Shown here piece after piece: positions 43,659 to 54,445 of a stretch of 64,000 bases of DNA. Below the pieces are notes generated by a model. That model was not told the DNA's origin and ran no database searches. It saw only the letters and a program-made list of their open reading frames with translations. A program made the translations under genes and the position numbers. The stretch's first letter is position 1; every line of letters begins with the position of its first letter. Source of the DNA: Eupeodes corollae. Taxonomy: Eukaryota > Arthropoda > Insecta > Diptera > Syrphidae. The stretch spans positions 52,276,421-52,340,420 of the forward strand of contig NC_079148.1 in the NCBI RefSeq assembly GCF_945859685.1. Reading direction: 5' to 3'.

Positions 43659-44990
43659 TTTCAGTGTCACAAGCCTGACTCAATTTGTGTCGAAATTGCC
43701 TTTTTATGATTTTCCTGTTTAAAATATCGATTGCTAGCTCCACTTAAATTTTAATGGCTGTAATTTTCTTAAAACAGAAGTTATTGCCAAAAAACTTTTC
43801 AAAGAAATGATTTGTAAAAACAGCTTAACTCGGAAGAAATATAGATTTTTTAACTTCCCATAGGAAGTTATTGTAATGGGTCCGATTTGTCAAATTGAAA
43901 ATTTTGACATTTCTCGACGTTTCGAGGTCCCTAGAGTCGAAATAAAAGATTTTTAGAAAGATGTCTGTGCGTGCGTGTGTACGTACGTTTGTACGTCCGT
44001 ACGTCCATACGTTCGCGACGTTATTTTCGTCGTCCATAGCTCAAGAACCAGAACTTCAAATAAATGTTGTTATACAGATAATAAGGCAGAAAGATGCAGA
44101 AAGGGCTCACAAGAAAATTGCGTCGCTGGTTTTTTTACTAAAGCAGTTTCAAAAAAAGGTGAACATTTTGATTAACCCTAAATATCTTACGAATCAAAAA
44201 CGCTAGAGACTTGAATTAAATTTTATATAATATATTGGAACGTGATACCAAACGAGTATATTTTTAAAAAAATCAACATAACGGTTTTTTTTTATAAATC
44301 AATAAAAGTGAAAAAAAAATTTGTCACCTCCAAAATTTTACGACTGAAATATGATTTCATCTCTAAAACAATTTTGTGCAACGAAGAATAATGTTTTTAA
44401 CATCTGATAAAATTTTGAGAAAAATCGAACTGACAGCTTTTTACAAAAACTAAAAACCTAAAAAAAAATGAATAAAAGTTGGTAAAAATTGATTTTCCTA
44501 AAAAGAAATGTATACAAGTTGGTAAAAATTGATTTTCGACTCAAATATCTTTTCAAAACATTGAGATGTTGGATTTAATGTACTTTTGTCTTTCAAAAAA
44601 TATTGTTGTCAACATTTAGTGAAATTTTGAAAAAAATCGAATTGACACTTTTGTTACAAAAAATAAATCTCTAAAAAAAAAACAATACTAAATCTTGGTA
44701 AACATTTACTTTCGACTCAAATAGCTTTTCAAAAATTAAAAAATATTGGCTTCAAACTTATTTTATTTCACAGAAAATATTGTTTTCGATATTCAGTAAT
44801 TTTTACATAAAAATCCAACAGTCCGTTTTTTTAATAAAAAATAAAATCTACAAAAAATAGTACGCAAATTTGGTAAAAATTGATACGAGTACATAAAGAC
44901 AAACTTTTCAGCAAGACAAATCGACAGACGAGATGGGAAGTTATCAGTGTGGGTCGCATCACAGCCTCTTTTTTTTAGGGATTTCTAAAT
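43659..44990 (+). repeat. Repeat E copy 3 (between the palindrome arms)
   Basis: The most complete copy on the plus strand. It starts (after the gap) with agcctgactcaatttgtg. It holds cataggaagttattgtaatg, the acgtacgtttgtacgtcc head (43,980-44,025) and AT-rich tandem units, and ends with gacgagatgggaagttatc and gcctctttttttt near 44,980. It has the same 40-bp internal duplication as copy 2 (44,479 and 44,519). No coding signal. Confidence 0.85.
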
Positions 44991-44994
44991 TGAG

Positions 44995-45139
44995 AAAGCA
45001 CTTTTCATGACAAGAATTACTCTTGGAGAATTTGTAAATTCCTCGCAAGAGGCAGTACCCGTGAAAATACTAGATTTCATAGGCAGGAATCGAACCCAAG
45101 ACCCCTGGCATGATAACGAAATAACCATCATGCCATTGG
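44995..45139 (-). mobile_element. SINE copy 2, 3'-truncated, with well-preserved tRNA-like head
   Basis: Read on the minus strand: tggcatgatggttatttcg, then cttgggttcgattcctgcc (a near-perfect B box), then the body words tactgcctcttgcgaggaat and tcatgaaaagtgctttctc. It stops there; the RTE-like tail of copy 1 is absent. It abuts the end of repeat E copy 3. Confidence 0.85.
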
Positions 45140-45689
45140 CACTTCTTGAAAACCTGCTATTTTAACCCTAAGATAATTTTGTGTTGTCTTTCTTGGCTTT
45201 GTTTGTCTCACCAGAATTTGTCGAAGAATTCATCATTCTCTATTGAAAAGGGTATTTGTTAAACAATTTAAACAAACCCCCTACCTTACATTTGTTTCCA
45301 AAACTTGCTGACTTTGGAGTGAGAATTTCAATCAAATCATTACAGAAGGTTAGTTAAAAATTGTATAATTTTGTTTTGTTTTTAAACTCCTCGGGTGCCA
45401 CGGTAAAAGCGCTTTGACTCTTCTCACGATACATTTTTGGAGTCCAGGTCTGATCTGTAGAGGGTCGATGGTTCTTTATGTTTACATGCTCACTAATCAG
45501 TATTAAAATGGACTTGGTGAATAATAACAATTCTGTGGACATTATTTTTCTCTTCCGAAGTGGTTTTAGTGGTATTGGTTCTCGAACTGCTTTCATAACC
45601 TTTCAAGTGAAGGCAAAGCGAGGACAACTGCTTTGTATGCTATTCATCTTCTCTTGAAGATACAGGAAACTTGATTTTGAGAACGTCTT
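45140..45689. other. Stretch without a recognised gene
   Basis: An 80-codon minus-strand frame at 45,354-45,596 shows no motif I can name. It might be decayed LINE-D downstream sequence, but I could not align it to the LINE-D copy at 26-28 kb. Confidence 0.45.
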
Positions 45690-46840
45690 GGGGGAGGGTT
45701 AATAAATGGAATTTTATATCTCCTCGAAAATAAGACCAGATCGGTTTTTTATGGGTTAACACCCAGTCCACACCGATCAGCCCAAAGTATTAGTCTGCCC
45801 AAGGCATTTTGTAAGAGTTCTTTTAGGATGTTAAGATGCTTTCCTGAAACTGCTATAGCAACGTCGTCTACATAGGCTATCACTCTGAAACCCTGCGCAT
45901 CCAGACTACTTAGGATTTCATTCACTACTAGGTTCCAGGGGAGAGAATATAGAACACCACCTTGCGGTGTCCCTCTACTAACGAATCGTCTACCTGAACA
46001 GTTGCCCAGTTTTGAGTTAATTATTCTGCTGGTAAGCATTAAATGAATTAACTCCTGAACTCTCTACATTTAGAGATGTTATTGCAGATGTGTCCACGTT
46101 GCTAAAGGCACCTTCGACTCTTTATGATGGAGGGAATATTTGACGGTTCGTACTAAAGTGTGTAGGCATGTTGAGACGAAGACAGAAGTCTCGTATCGAT
46201 ACTATTGCCCTTAAATGGATATCAATCAATCTTTCCAAGGTCTTAAGAAGGAATGATGATAGACTTATAGGTCGTAGATCTTTAGGATTAACTTGGGAGC
46301 ATTTACCTGGTTTAGGTATAAAAACAACTTTAACTTCTCTCTATGCCGAGGGAACATTTACCAGGTAAAGACAGCTGGTAAAAATTGCCTCAAAGGTTGG
46401 TGCAATTAAGTCAGAAATCTTTTGTAACTCGGCTGGTATTATTCCATCTGGTCCTGCAGATTTAAATAGTTTGAAGCTGTTGAGAGCCCATTTTATAGCT
46501 TATCCCTTGTGATCAGACCTCGTGGATATGTTGCATTTGAACTTGAACGTATATAACTGTTGCAAGTTTCGGTAAGAGAACTACCAGGAAAGTGAGTGTC
46601 CAATAGTAAGATCAGCGATTCATTACTTGAATTTGTCCAGGAGCTGTCTGCATTTTTCAAGTAGCTGGACTAGTTGAAAGAATTTTCGGTAACCTAGAGG
46701 CTTCAGAAGTGTCTTCTATCGTGCCACAGAAGGATCGCCAAGAAGATCGCTTCGATTTCCTTAGTGCCTTTTTGTAGATTCTTAGGGATTCTTTGTAAGA
46801 GTCCCAGTGAGAGGCTATAGTCTTACGGCTTTGGCCCGGT
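45690..46840 (-). pseudogene. LINE-D reverse transcriptase (right arm), with YVDD palm
   Basis: Minus-strand order: linker (about 46,800-46,600), fingers (46,440-46,180, mirrored with the left arm) and ETALHTLVRTVKYSLHHKES. A small deletion removes the VAFLDIE block. An open block of 96 codons (46,039-45,749) then reads MLTSRIINSKLGNCSGRRFV, GTPQGGVLYSLPWNLVVNE, FRVIAYVDDVAIAVSGKH and LILWADRCGLGVNP. KTDLVLFSRRYKIPFINPP follows after a stop. The catalytic YVDD pair is preserved. The two arms have lost different, complementary parts of the palm. Confidence 0.88.
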
Positions 46841-46859
46841 TAAAAAGTTTAATCGCCAC

Positions 46860-47440
46860 GATTACGTGAAAGCATGAAGAAGAACCAGTGGCAATCTTTT
46901 TCTTGCAGTGCACAAAAACTTAGCCTTTGCAGACTTTAACTTGCCGAATTTTGCATAGAGACCTAGCTCGAACTGACAAAGGAGCTCAAAGTTCATAACC
47001 ATAGTCAACGTGTTGTTTGTTCGCTGTCTCTGCTTCTAATCGTTTGGAAAGGACCCTAATTTTGGCCAAAATATCATCTTTAGAGACTAGACGCATTTTT
47101 GGATGAATGGCTGTGTTAACAAGCAAAACTGCGTTCCAGGTTCACTAGGTGATAATGCATCCTCAAAAAGTTACCGTTTGGTGTAGATTTTGGGCCGGCG
47201 CCATAATTGGTCTGTACTTTTTTGAAAACGACGTCAATGAGGCGGTTGCCGTCAACAACGAGGCCTACGTCATAATGATGATAACTAATTTCTTATGGCC
47301 CATTGAAACATATGAAACTAGATGACATGTGGTTCCAGTAGGACAGGCTCGGCGTGGGCTACGTGCCACACAGCAAACGCCATTCAGTTCCATTTCAACA
47401 TCTACAGAACTACAACATTAATTGATTGAAACGTCCTGTT
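46860..47440 (+). pseudogene. Tc1/mariner-type transposase fragment M5 (right arm)
   Basis: The plus strand reads LQTLTCRILHRDL-like text (46,935-46,975), then IIFRD-stop-THFWMNGCVNKQNC (47,085-47,135), where mariner-type proteins have FSDEAHFW. GGCRQQRG- and NDVNEAV-type text follows near 47,225-47,260, and CHTANAIQF near 47,370. Stops interrupt it several times. It mirrors the left-arm copy. The third catalytic region and C-terminus are absent in both arms. Confidence 0.72.
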
Positions 47441-49470
47441 CCCTACATAAAATATTTGGTTTAAGCCATGTTTTTATTTGTATGCTAACTAGTTTTGAGG
47501 AAGCTTTAAAACACTAAGAATGGTAATGACTAAGTTCTCAATGACATTTGCACTTACTTTAATAATTGGAACCACTAATAAATTCTTTTTTTGTCGGTTG
47601 TGGAATCCATCTAGCAAAACCTATTATGTCAAAAACTTGGGTAATCGGTGAATCAAAGTTCACCCACTCGTAAACATTCTACACAAAATATCTTACAATT
47701 TGGATTGTCGTGATGTTTCATGCCTCTCACATTATGAACGTTATATGAATGAATTCATTCAAAACAACATAAAATGGACTGCAACTGTATAAAAGTATGT
47801 ATGCAATTCATAACATTGTCCCATCGCCTTCATCAGCCGCCTAAGATATTTCCTTACAATCACAAACTCACCGCATTAAAGTAAAAGATACAAAATTGAG
47901 GTTGGTAAGTCTCTGCCTGATGCGATACACGATGTTGATGATTATCGTTTGATCTTATGCTAAGATCACCTCAGCGGCTTTTTGACTGTTTTCTTTGGCA
48001 AAAGACAACAAGAAATTATTGTCAAAACGCAATAAAAAAATAAGATAAAGTTGTGTACAGCAAAAACAAAAAAGATTCAACTCACATCCTATTTCTATTT
48101 TAAACATGCGTCAACATTGGCCCCTTGCGGATCATCTTGATGGCAGTCAGTGGTGGCGGCGAGGCGACGCGGAGGCGGCTCCATCAGCCACCGGTTAAAC
48201 ATGATGGCAGTTGTGGTGCCGATCATTTTGATGGCCCCGCAACTATTACAGAACACACAGAAATGACGCAAAGATGCCTGCACGCAAAATGTTTCTTGTT
48301 TCGCAGTTCTGATGTTGGGCCTCCATGTCAGAGAGCTCATAATGTTGGTTCCAATATGAATTAAATCTGCCAGGCTCACATTGGGGAATATGCTTGAATT
48401 TATCGGGACAGTTTTTGAAATTTTAAGTGAACTTATTATTTAACTGCATAAAAGTTTTGAAATTTTACTATTTTGTTACTGTTTCTCAGCTCGGAACGTG
48501 AACACTTGAAAGTACCAACGAACCTTTAAGCTTCTCGAGAAGTGGCATTAATCATTCTTCAAGGATTGATTTGGCTCAAATTATTGTAAAGGAAATTTTT
48601 TGTACCTATTATAAGGCGAGTTCATCTCACTGTAGTTGGTGCGTTAGCCAGAGTCATGAGATACAAAATATGAAATCCATCTATTTTAAGCTCGCGCACT
48701 GAAGCATCTCACACACGATTATGACAATTAAGATCCAGCACAGTGATAGCAATGAGGCTGAATGACGTCCACGCTGGCTGCTGCTGCTGCTGCTGCCAAA
48801 CTGAACTATACGCTACATATGCATGCATCAGTGTATCCGAACTTGTATATACATCACACAGTTAAATATTTTTGTAAGGAGATGCCGCTGGGGCATGGCG
48901 AGGCAATAGGATGGCGTGCAGCGCAACATGAGGATCATTAAATTGCCAGCAATTAAGCCAAAGAAATATAAACATTTAGTTGGAAATAAAGCAGAATTTA
49001 CGATGGACTTGCGCGAATGTAGACGTCTTTAAGAAGGCGCTGTGATTTACAATGCTGATGCACTGCACTGCATTGCTTTGCAGCATTGCACTGATGATGA
49101 TGATGGTAATGCAATGCACTGTAATGTAATGTGACCGAAAAAAAGTCAAAATTATGTTTGCTATGAATCTTGAACTTGTCAAGGAAACGGAAGTAAAACG
49201 TTGATAATTTCTACATAAATAGCTTTAGTATGTAAGATGCAAGCAATTACAGATTTCTAAAGTCTTAACACTAAAAATTTGTATCTATATGTAAATTAAG
49301 TCCTCTAATATAATCACTGCAAGAATTGGTATCCTCTTCAAAGGAGTGCTAGGAATTAATGATATGTTAACTAATATTCCAAAAATATTGATTTTTGCAT
49401 AGTAACCCATGAGGCTCTAGAGGTTTTTTTTTGACTTCAACTCAAGTACAGAACAAAAAAGAGGCTGCGA
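47441..49470. other. Non-coding segment duplicated in both palindrome arms (right copy)
   Basis: Mirror of 40,024-42,055. Differences include a longer ctg run, an extra gatgatgatgatgg patch near 49,093 and small indels at 48,165-48,180 that change reading frames. It carries no recognised gene. Confidence 0.6.
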
Positions 49471-49474
49471 TGCG

Positions 49475-50058
49475 ACACACACTTATAAATTCCCATCCCG
49501 TCTGTCGATTTGTCTTGCTTAAAAGCTTGTCTATATGTACTCGTATCAATTTTTACCAAATTTGCGTACTATTTTTTGTAGATTTGTATTTTTATATAAA
49601 AATTATTGAATATCTAAAACAATATTTTCTGTGAAATAAAATAAGTTTGAAGCCAATATTTTTAATATTTGAAAAGCTATTTGGGTGAAAGTAAATTTTT
49701 ACCAAGTTTTAGTATTGTTTTTTTTTTAGAGTTTTATTTTTTGTAAAAAAACTGTCAATTCGATTTGTTTTAAATTTACTGAATGATGACAACAATATTT
49801 TTTGAAAGATAAAAGTAAATTAAAGCCAATATCTTAAAGTTTTGAAAAAATATTTAAGTCGAAAATCAATTTTTACCAACTTTTGTACATTTTTTTTTTA
49901 GGTTTTTATTTTTTTTTTTTAAACTGTCAATTCAATTTTTCTTAAAATTTTACCAGAAGTCAAGAACATTATTCTTCGTTGCACAAAATTATTTTAAAGA
50001 TAAAGTCATATTCTTTCTGTCTTATTATCTGTATAAGAAAATGTGTTTGAAATCGATA
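49475..50058 (-). repeat. Repeat E copy 4 (outer right flank of the palindrome), truncated
   Basis: It reads outward from the cccatcccgtctgtcg end (49,493) through two to three AT-rich units. The landmark taccaa words at about 49,553, 49,700 and 49,873 lie 147 and 173 bp apart. The head with acgt words is deleted; a short cttattatctgtataag remnant at about 50,022 is followed by LINE-H sequence from about 50,065. It lacks the 40-bp duplication seen in copies 2 and 3. Confidence 0.78.
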
Positions 50059-50281
50059 TCTTTCAACCAGTTTCAACAGGGGTAAAGTATGCTGAGGGCC
50101 AAAGTTTACGTAAGCATCCATAAATTCGACCAATGATATAATTAGTGTATCTATATCCTGACAGATGACGGTCAATAGTATATTCAAGGCTGATGCAATG
50201 ATCCACTACTTAAATTAAACGATCACTTAGCCAAATATTAGGTAGAGTAGAGAAATGAAATGACTTAGGTCTTGGAAGTAT

Positions 50282-51860
50282 TTAAAAATAGGCCATTTGC
50301 AATGGACCACGCATTAATTTGGTGAAGATCCTCGTTGATGGAGAGGGACAGTTCATTGAGCTGATGAAAAGGCTTGGCAAGGTTGAGTTGAACATCATCA
50401 GCAATTCAGCATACAGGTGAACCGAAGAGTGCGAACAACACGCAGGCAGATGATTGATGAACATACAAAAGAGTATTGGACCAAGAATCGAACCCTGTGG
50501 GACTCCTTGCGTTACAAGTCTGAGAGCTGAGGATTTCCCCCCAGAAGAAAACCCTTTTTGATCTGTCAGATAGATAGTAACCAATTAACGAGCATGGCCG
50601 CTAACTGAAGCCGATGAAGTTTACGAGTTTCCACTTTAGAATACACTGATTCACTTTGTCAAAGGCCTTTGTAAAGTCGAGTAAGCAGAGGAGATTTATT
50701 TGACCATTATCATAGTCTACCCTAATATCTTCAAAAAGATTAACCATTGCAGTAGAGCAGCTATGATTTGCTCTGAAACCCGATTGTTTTTCAAACAGCA
50801 AGTTGTTAAGTGAAATTTGACTTAAGACCTGTTGCTCAATTATCTTCTCAAAGACCTTAGAGAGGCAAGGTAGGATGCTTATCGGTCTAAAATCAGTTGG
50901 AGAATTAGAGTCACGTTTCTTAACCATTGCAAGAACTCTTGCAATTTACCAAGAACGAAAAAAGTAGAAGTGACAATGCACCAGTTTATAATATGAGTGG
51001 AAGTGTGAAGTTAACGAAACCAAAAGGTACTCCATCATCACCAACAGAGTCAGACTTGATAGCACACATTTTAGAATATCATCTTCACTAACAACATCAA
51101 AATCCTCCAGCCTAGGCACATTATTCAAGGAGTTAAATGTAGTATTTGCTTCAAAATCAGCAACAGAAACCGACTCTCCAAAGAAATAATCATTGAGCTC
51201 ATCCGGGTCCATAGAACATTGAGCTCCTATATCTTTGCAGACACCAATCTTACTTAGGTTGCTCCATAGCTTTTTAGGTGGTAAAGAGGTATTGAGTTTG
51301 GACGCATAATATTTGATTTTGGATGATCGGATTATAGTTGTCGCTTGATTACGGGCTACAGTAAATGCTCTCCAGTTAACAGGTGTTGGGCTACGCTTCC
51401 ATCTACTATGTAGTTTGTTTCTATTTTTAATGCTGGTTAACACCTTAGATGTGAACCAAGGGCAAAGGTTATTTCGAATTCATACCGTTTTAGTGGGGAC
51501 ACATTGATTAAAGAGTTGGAGCAACAGATGTTGAAGACGACAACTAAACCAAGAAGCCAATGTGGTTGACAGGTGAAGATAGGAGAAGTCGATTGGGTTG
51601 AAGTCTTTGTAGGTAAATGTTACATTGCAAGGAGATTTTAACAATTTTATATTGAACGTACAGAAGATCATGATCTGAAATATCAAATGAAAGCTGATCA
51701 TACAGATGTACCAACGAAGAATCAGAGACTATGTCTAGATCAAGAAAACTTGGAGAGCAATTAGAAGCAAAACGTTTTGGGTAAGTGGTATTAACAATAT
51801 GCACACATATCCTGTTTCAGCAGGTCAGCATTGAAATCACCTCAGTTAATACTATGTTCA
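50282..51860 (-). pseudogene. LINE-H endonuclease C-terminal half and reverse transcriptase, broken
   Basis: Endonuclease: GDFNADLLKQDM (about 51,835) and FDISDHDLLYVQY (SDH motif, about 51,670). Linker: SRWKRSPTPVNWRAFTVARN and KKLWSNLSKIGVCKDIG. Fingers and palm: KRDSNSPTDFRPISILPCLS, KVFEKIIEQQVLSQI, FGFRA-like QSGFRANHSCSTAM, CLLDFTKAFDKVNQCILKWK, VTQGVPQGSILGPILF. The catalytic YADD reads YAE before the frame continues (HLYAELLMMF), so at least one Asp is lost. A frame change separates fingers from palm near 50,595. Confidence 0.87.
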
Positions 51861-51989
51861 TAAGTAAAACTGAGTTCGTTTAGAGCAGTAAAAAATGGAA
51901 CAGCGGAACAGTTTCGTTATTTGTTATAAACGACACTGGAAGAGTCTATGGAACATGTCGGTGAGGTTTTCATCAGGAAAGGCGGTATA

Positions 51990-52165
51990 CCGAAGAGTAC
52001 AGCATCACAAGAGATTTCTTTTTTTTGCAGAGCAATACATTGTTTTGGCAAAGTTTTTATTTCAGCATGATGTAGTTGTGCATTTTTGTTGCAACTCTAT
52101 TCAAGTTTATTGACACGATCAACGATGTTGGTTGCAGTTGTGTTTAATTCGGCCAATTGTTGGCT
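51990..52165 (-). pseudogene. LINE-H ORF1 relic, coiled-coil-like
   Basis: The minus strand reads RWSQQLAELNTTATNIVDRV, then NKLE, a stop, SCNKNAQLHHAEIKTLPKQC and IALQKKRN. Spaced Leu/Ile/Val residues suggest a coiled coil such as LINE ORF1 proteins use for trimerisation. Assignment to LINE-H is by position and orientation only. Confidence 0.4.
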
Positions 52166-52189
52166 CCAGCGTGTAGAAACTTCCTCAAT

Positions 52190-54362
52190 CTTAAGGTAAG
52201 TTTCCGTTGTTTAAAGCCAATCCAACTGAGGAAAACCGGAATAAGTTCAAGGAAGACCTGCAACGCCGATATTCGACGGACCAAATTTTTACATGACCAA
52301 AAATTACGGCAAAAAATACTGCAATGTCCCAAAGGCAGTAAAAATTGTTGGTCTTTTGTAAAAAATATGAAGAATTCTTCCTCTTTCTCGGTTCTTACGC
52401 TCGTTGTGAATGAAACTCCATTTGTAAGCTGTTTCGCCGCCAATTCAACGCTGACAGTGAGTGTTATGACTCCGCATGTACTTGATCGAGTTAATGATTC
52501 TATGGGGCAAATCTTTTTTCGCACTCGTTCTGTAGCGAGAGTCCTAAAAGATCTTAACATACATAAATCTGCTGGTCCAGATGGTATCTCCGATATTGTT
52601 CTGAAGAGGATAAGCTTTTTTATCTGTCCTACTCCTCAGGTCTCGTTCCAAGCGGATGGAAAACCGCATTTGTCCAGCATATTCCCAAAAAAGGCGAATC
52701 TTCCTCACCGTCTAATTATCGACCAATTGCACTTACGTCCCTTCTTTCCAAGGTCATGGAAACGCTGATTAATTATCAGCTCAAGAAATATCTTGAAGAA
52801 CGAAAGCTTCTTAATGACCGACAGTATGGCTTTCGTAGCAAAAGGTCCACCATTGATCTCATGGTTCATCTCATCGAATAGTGGAACAAATCTTTACATA
52901 GTCTTGGAGAAAGTAAGATTATTGCACTTGATATTTTAAAAGCATTTGATAGGGTTTGGCATCAGGCTCTCTTATCGAAAATGCGTGCTTTCGGTTTTCG
53001 TGAATCCCTCCTTCATTGGCTTAGTAATTACCTTTTGAATCGTTCAATACAAGTTGTATTGGATGGATTCAAGTCTGAAAACCATAAAATAAATGCTGGT
53101 GTGCCCCAGGGCTCTGTTCTATCTCCAACACTTTTTCTCATTTTTGTTAATGATCTCCTGTCTGCAACATCTAATCCAATACATTGTTTCGCTGACGATA
53201 GTACTCTTAGCTTTTCATATTCGTTTTCAGATTCACACCCCTCTTCTTCGGATGTGGAACTGCAACAACAAAATATGATAAGCTCATTAAATTCGGACCT
53301 AAACAGCATTGTACAATGGGGAATAAGAAACCGCGTGGAATTTAATGCTTCGAAAACGCAATGTTGTCTTGTATCGTTAAAGCGAAATGTACAAGTTGTA
53401 TGTGGATGGATTCAAGTCTGAAAACCACAAAATAAATGCTGGTGTGCCGCAAGGCTCTGTTCTATCTCCAACACTTTTTCTCATTTTTGTTAATGATCTC
53501 CTGCCTGCAATATCTAATCCAATACATTGTTTCGCTGACGATAGTACTCTTAGCTTTTCATATTCGTTTTCAGATTCACACCCCTCTTCTTCGGATGTGG
53601 AACTGCAACGTAAAAAATGATGAGCTCATTAAATTCCGACCTAAACAGCATTGTACAATGAGGAATAAGAAACCGCGTGGAATTTAATGCTTCGAAAACG
53701 CAATGCTGTCTTGTATCGCTAAAGAGAAATATACCCCCCCTGCCATTATCCATACATGGTACTTGCATCGAGGCAACATCTCGATATTCTTGGTATGTGT
53801 ATCACCAACCACCTCTTGTGGAATGATCACATACGCGATGTCACCAAAAATGATACAAGGTTTTTGGGTTTTCTAAGGTGATGCAAGAAGTTTTTCTCCC
53901 CCTCTGATCTGGCTCTTATTTACAATACTTATTTACGTCCAAATCTTGAGTATAACTCCCATATCTGGGCTGGTGCTCCTGCAACTTACTTAAGCCTCTT
54001 GGATAGTATTGAATGTAGAGCATTCAGATTGATCGGTGATATTACCATCATACGATCATTTACGTCACTTGAACATCGTTGAAATGTTTCTTGTCTCACC
54101 CTCTTTTGCCGTTATTTTAATGGTTTATGCTCTAGAAATAGCCAGCGGTATTCCTCCCCTTAAAAATTTCAACCATAATACTCGCGCTTCTAGGATTGCT
54201 CATCAATATGCCCTCGAGCCCATCTTCGGGCGTACTGTCAAGTACAGAGATTCGTTCTTTAGCCGTACTATGCGAATGTGGGATGCCTTGCCACACTCTG
54301 TCTTTCCCAGCTATTGCAATATTCAGGAATTCAAAACCAATGTGCACCGACATTTCCTTTAA
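52190..54362 (+). pseudogene. LINE-A copy 5 reverse transcriptase with duplicated palm
   Basis: Blocks: RRTKFLHDQKLRQKILQC and LKDLNIHKSAGPDGISDIVL (52,157-52,640). YRPIALTSLLSKVMETLIN-like and YGFRSKRSTIDLM-like text follows in shifting frames (52,720-52,880), then KAFDRVWHQALLSK (52,945). One open block of 146 codons (52,981-53,421) has FRESLLHWLSNYLLNRSIQV, GVPQGSVLSPTLFLIFVND and CFADDSTLSFSYSFSDSH. A second GVPQGS...FADD block follows (53,387-53,620). C-terminal motifs KFFSPSDLALIY- and FFSRTMRMWDALPHSVFP close it at about 54,300. Frameshifts lie near 52,690, 53,620 and 53,790. Confidence 0.88.
53049..53730 (+). repeat. Tandem duplication (two units of about 342 bp) within LINE-A copy 5
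   Basis: Unit 1 is 53,049-53,390 and unit 2 is 53,391-53,730, both beginning acaagttgta. By eye the units differ at roughly ten positions, including two in the GVPQGS codons and a small deletion after VELQ. Confidence 0.9.
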
Positions 54363-54445
54363 AACCCTCACTCCCTTTTCTAGTGCTCACACTGTGTCTA
54401 CATAATAAGGGTAATATATCCCTTTGAGTGTGCGCTTATTATAAA

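Larger units (their letters stand above)
45780..49470 (-). repeat. Right arm of large inverted repeat (outer E excluded)
   Basis: Reverse-complement partner of 40,024-43,458, with the same internal order. It is slightly longer than the left arm, mainly because it keeps about 300 bp of LINE-D palm and has longer simple-sequence patches. One is a ctg run at 48,780-48,797 where the left arm has only two to three units. Confidence 0.9.
50065..52183 (-). mobile_element. LINE-H, Jockey/CR1-group retrotransposon, deleted
   Basis: Order on the minus strand: an ORF1 relic (about 52,165-51,990), endonuclease (about 51,850-51,500), linker (51,443-50,990), reverse transcriptase (50,927-50,282) and thumb remnant to about 50,065. 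It differs from LINE-A in sequence and is present once. The ORF1-to-endonuclease joint lacks the N-terminal endonuclease motifs, which indicates an internal deletion. It runs into repeat E on one side and into LINE-A copy 5 on the other. Confidence 0.85.
52184..54445 (+). mobile_element. LINE-A copy 5, with internal tandem duplication of the polymerase core
   Basis: It starts in the linker (VSFRCLKPIQ..) at about 52,184, then fingers, palm, a second copy of the palm (53,391-53,730), thumb, C-terminal domain and the full 3' UTR. It ends gagtgtgcgcttattat followed by a short poly-A (54,445). The 3' UTR words cacactgtgtctacataata and gggtaatatatcccttt are shared with copy 2. The endonuclease is absent. 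Start and end agree with an ordinary 5'-truncated insertion, although the 5' side abuts LINE-H. Confidence 0.9.

Noticed and set aside
43330..43743. Long open frames across 43,330-43,743 on both strands
   Set aside because: They are open only because 200 N bases contain no stop codons.
45354..45596. 80-codon minus-strand frame next to LINE-D
   Set aside because: Could not be aligned to the LINE-D copy at 26-28 kb; probably chance or strongly decayed.
30944..50058. Repeat E tandem units considered as a CRISPR-like or centromeric satellite array
   Set aside because: Units are degenerate, AT-rich and few, without spacers; they belong to a dispersed element in an animal genome.
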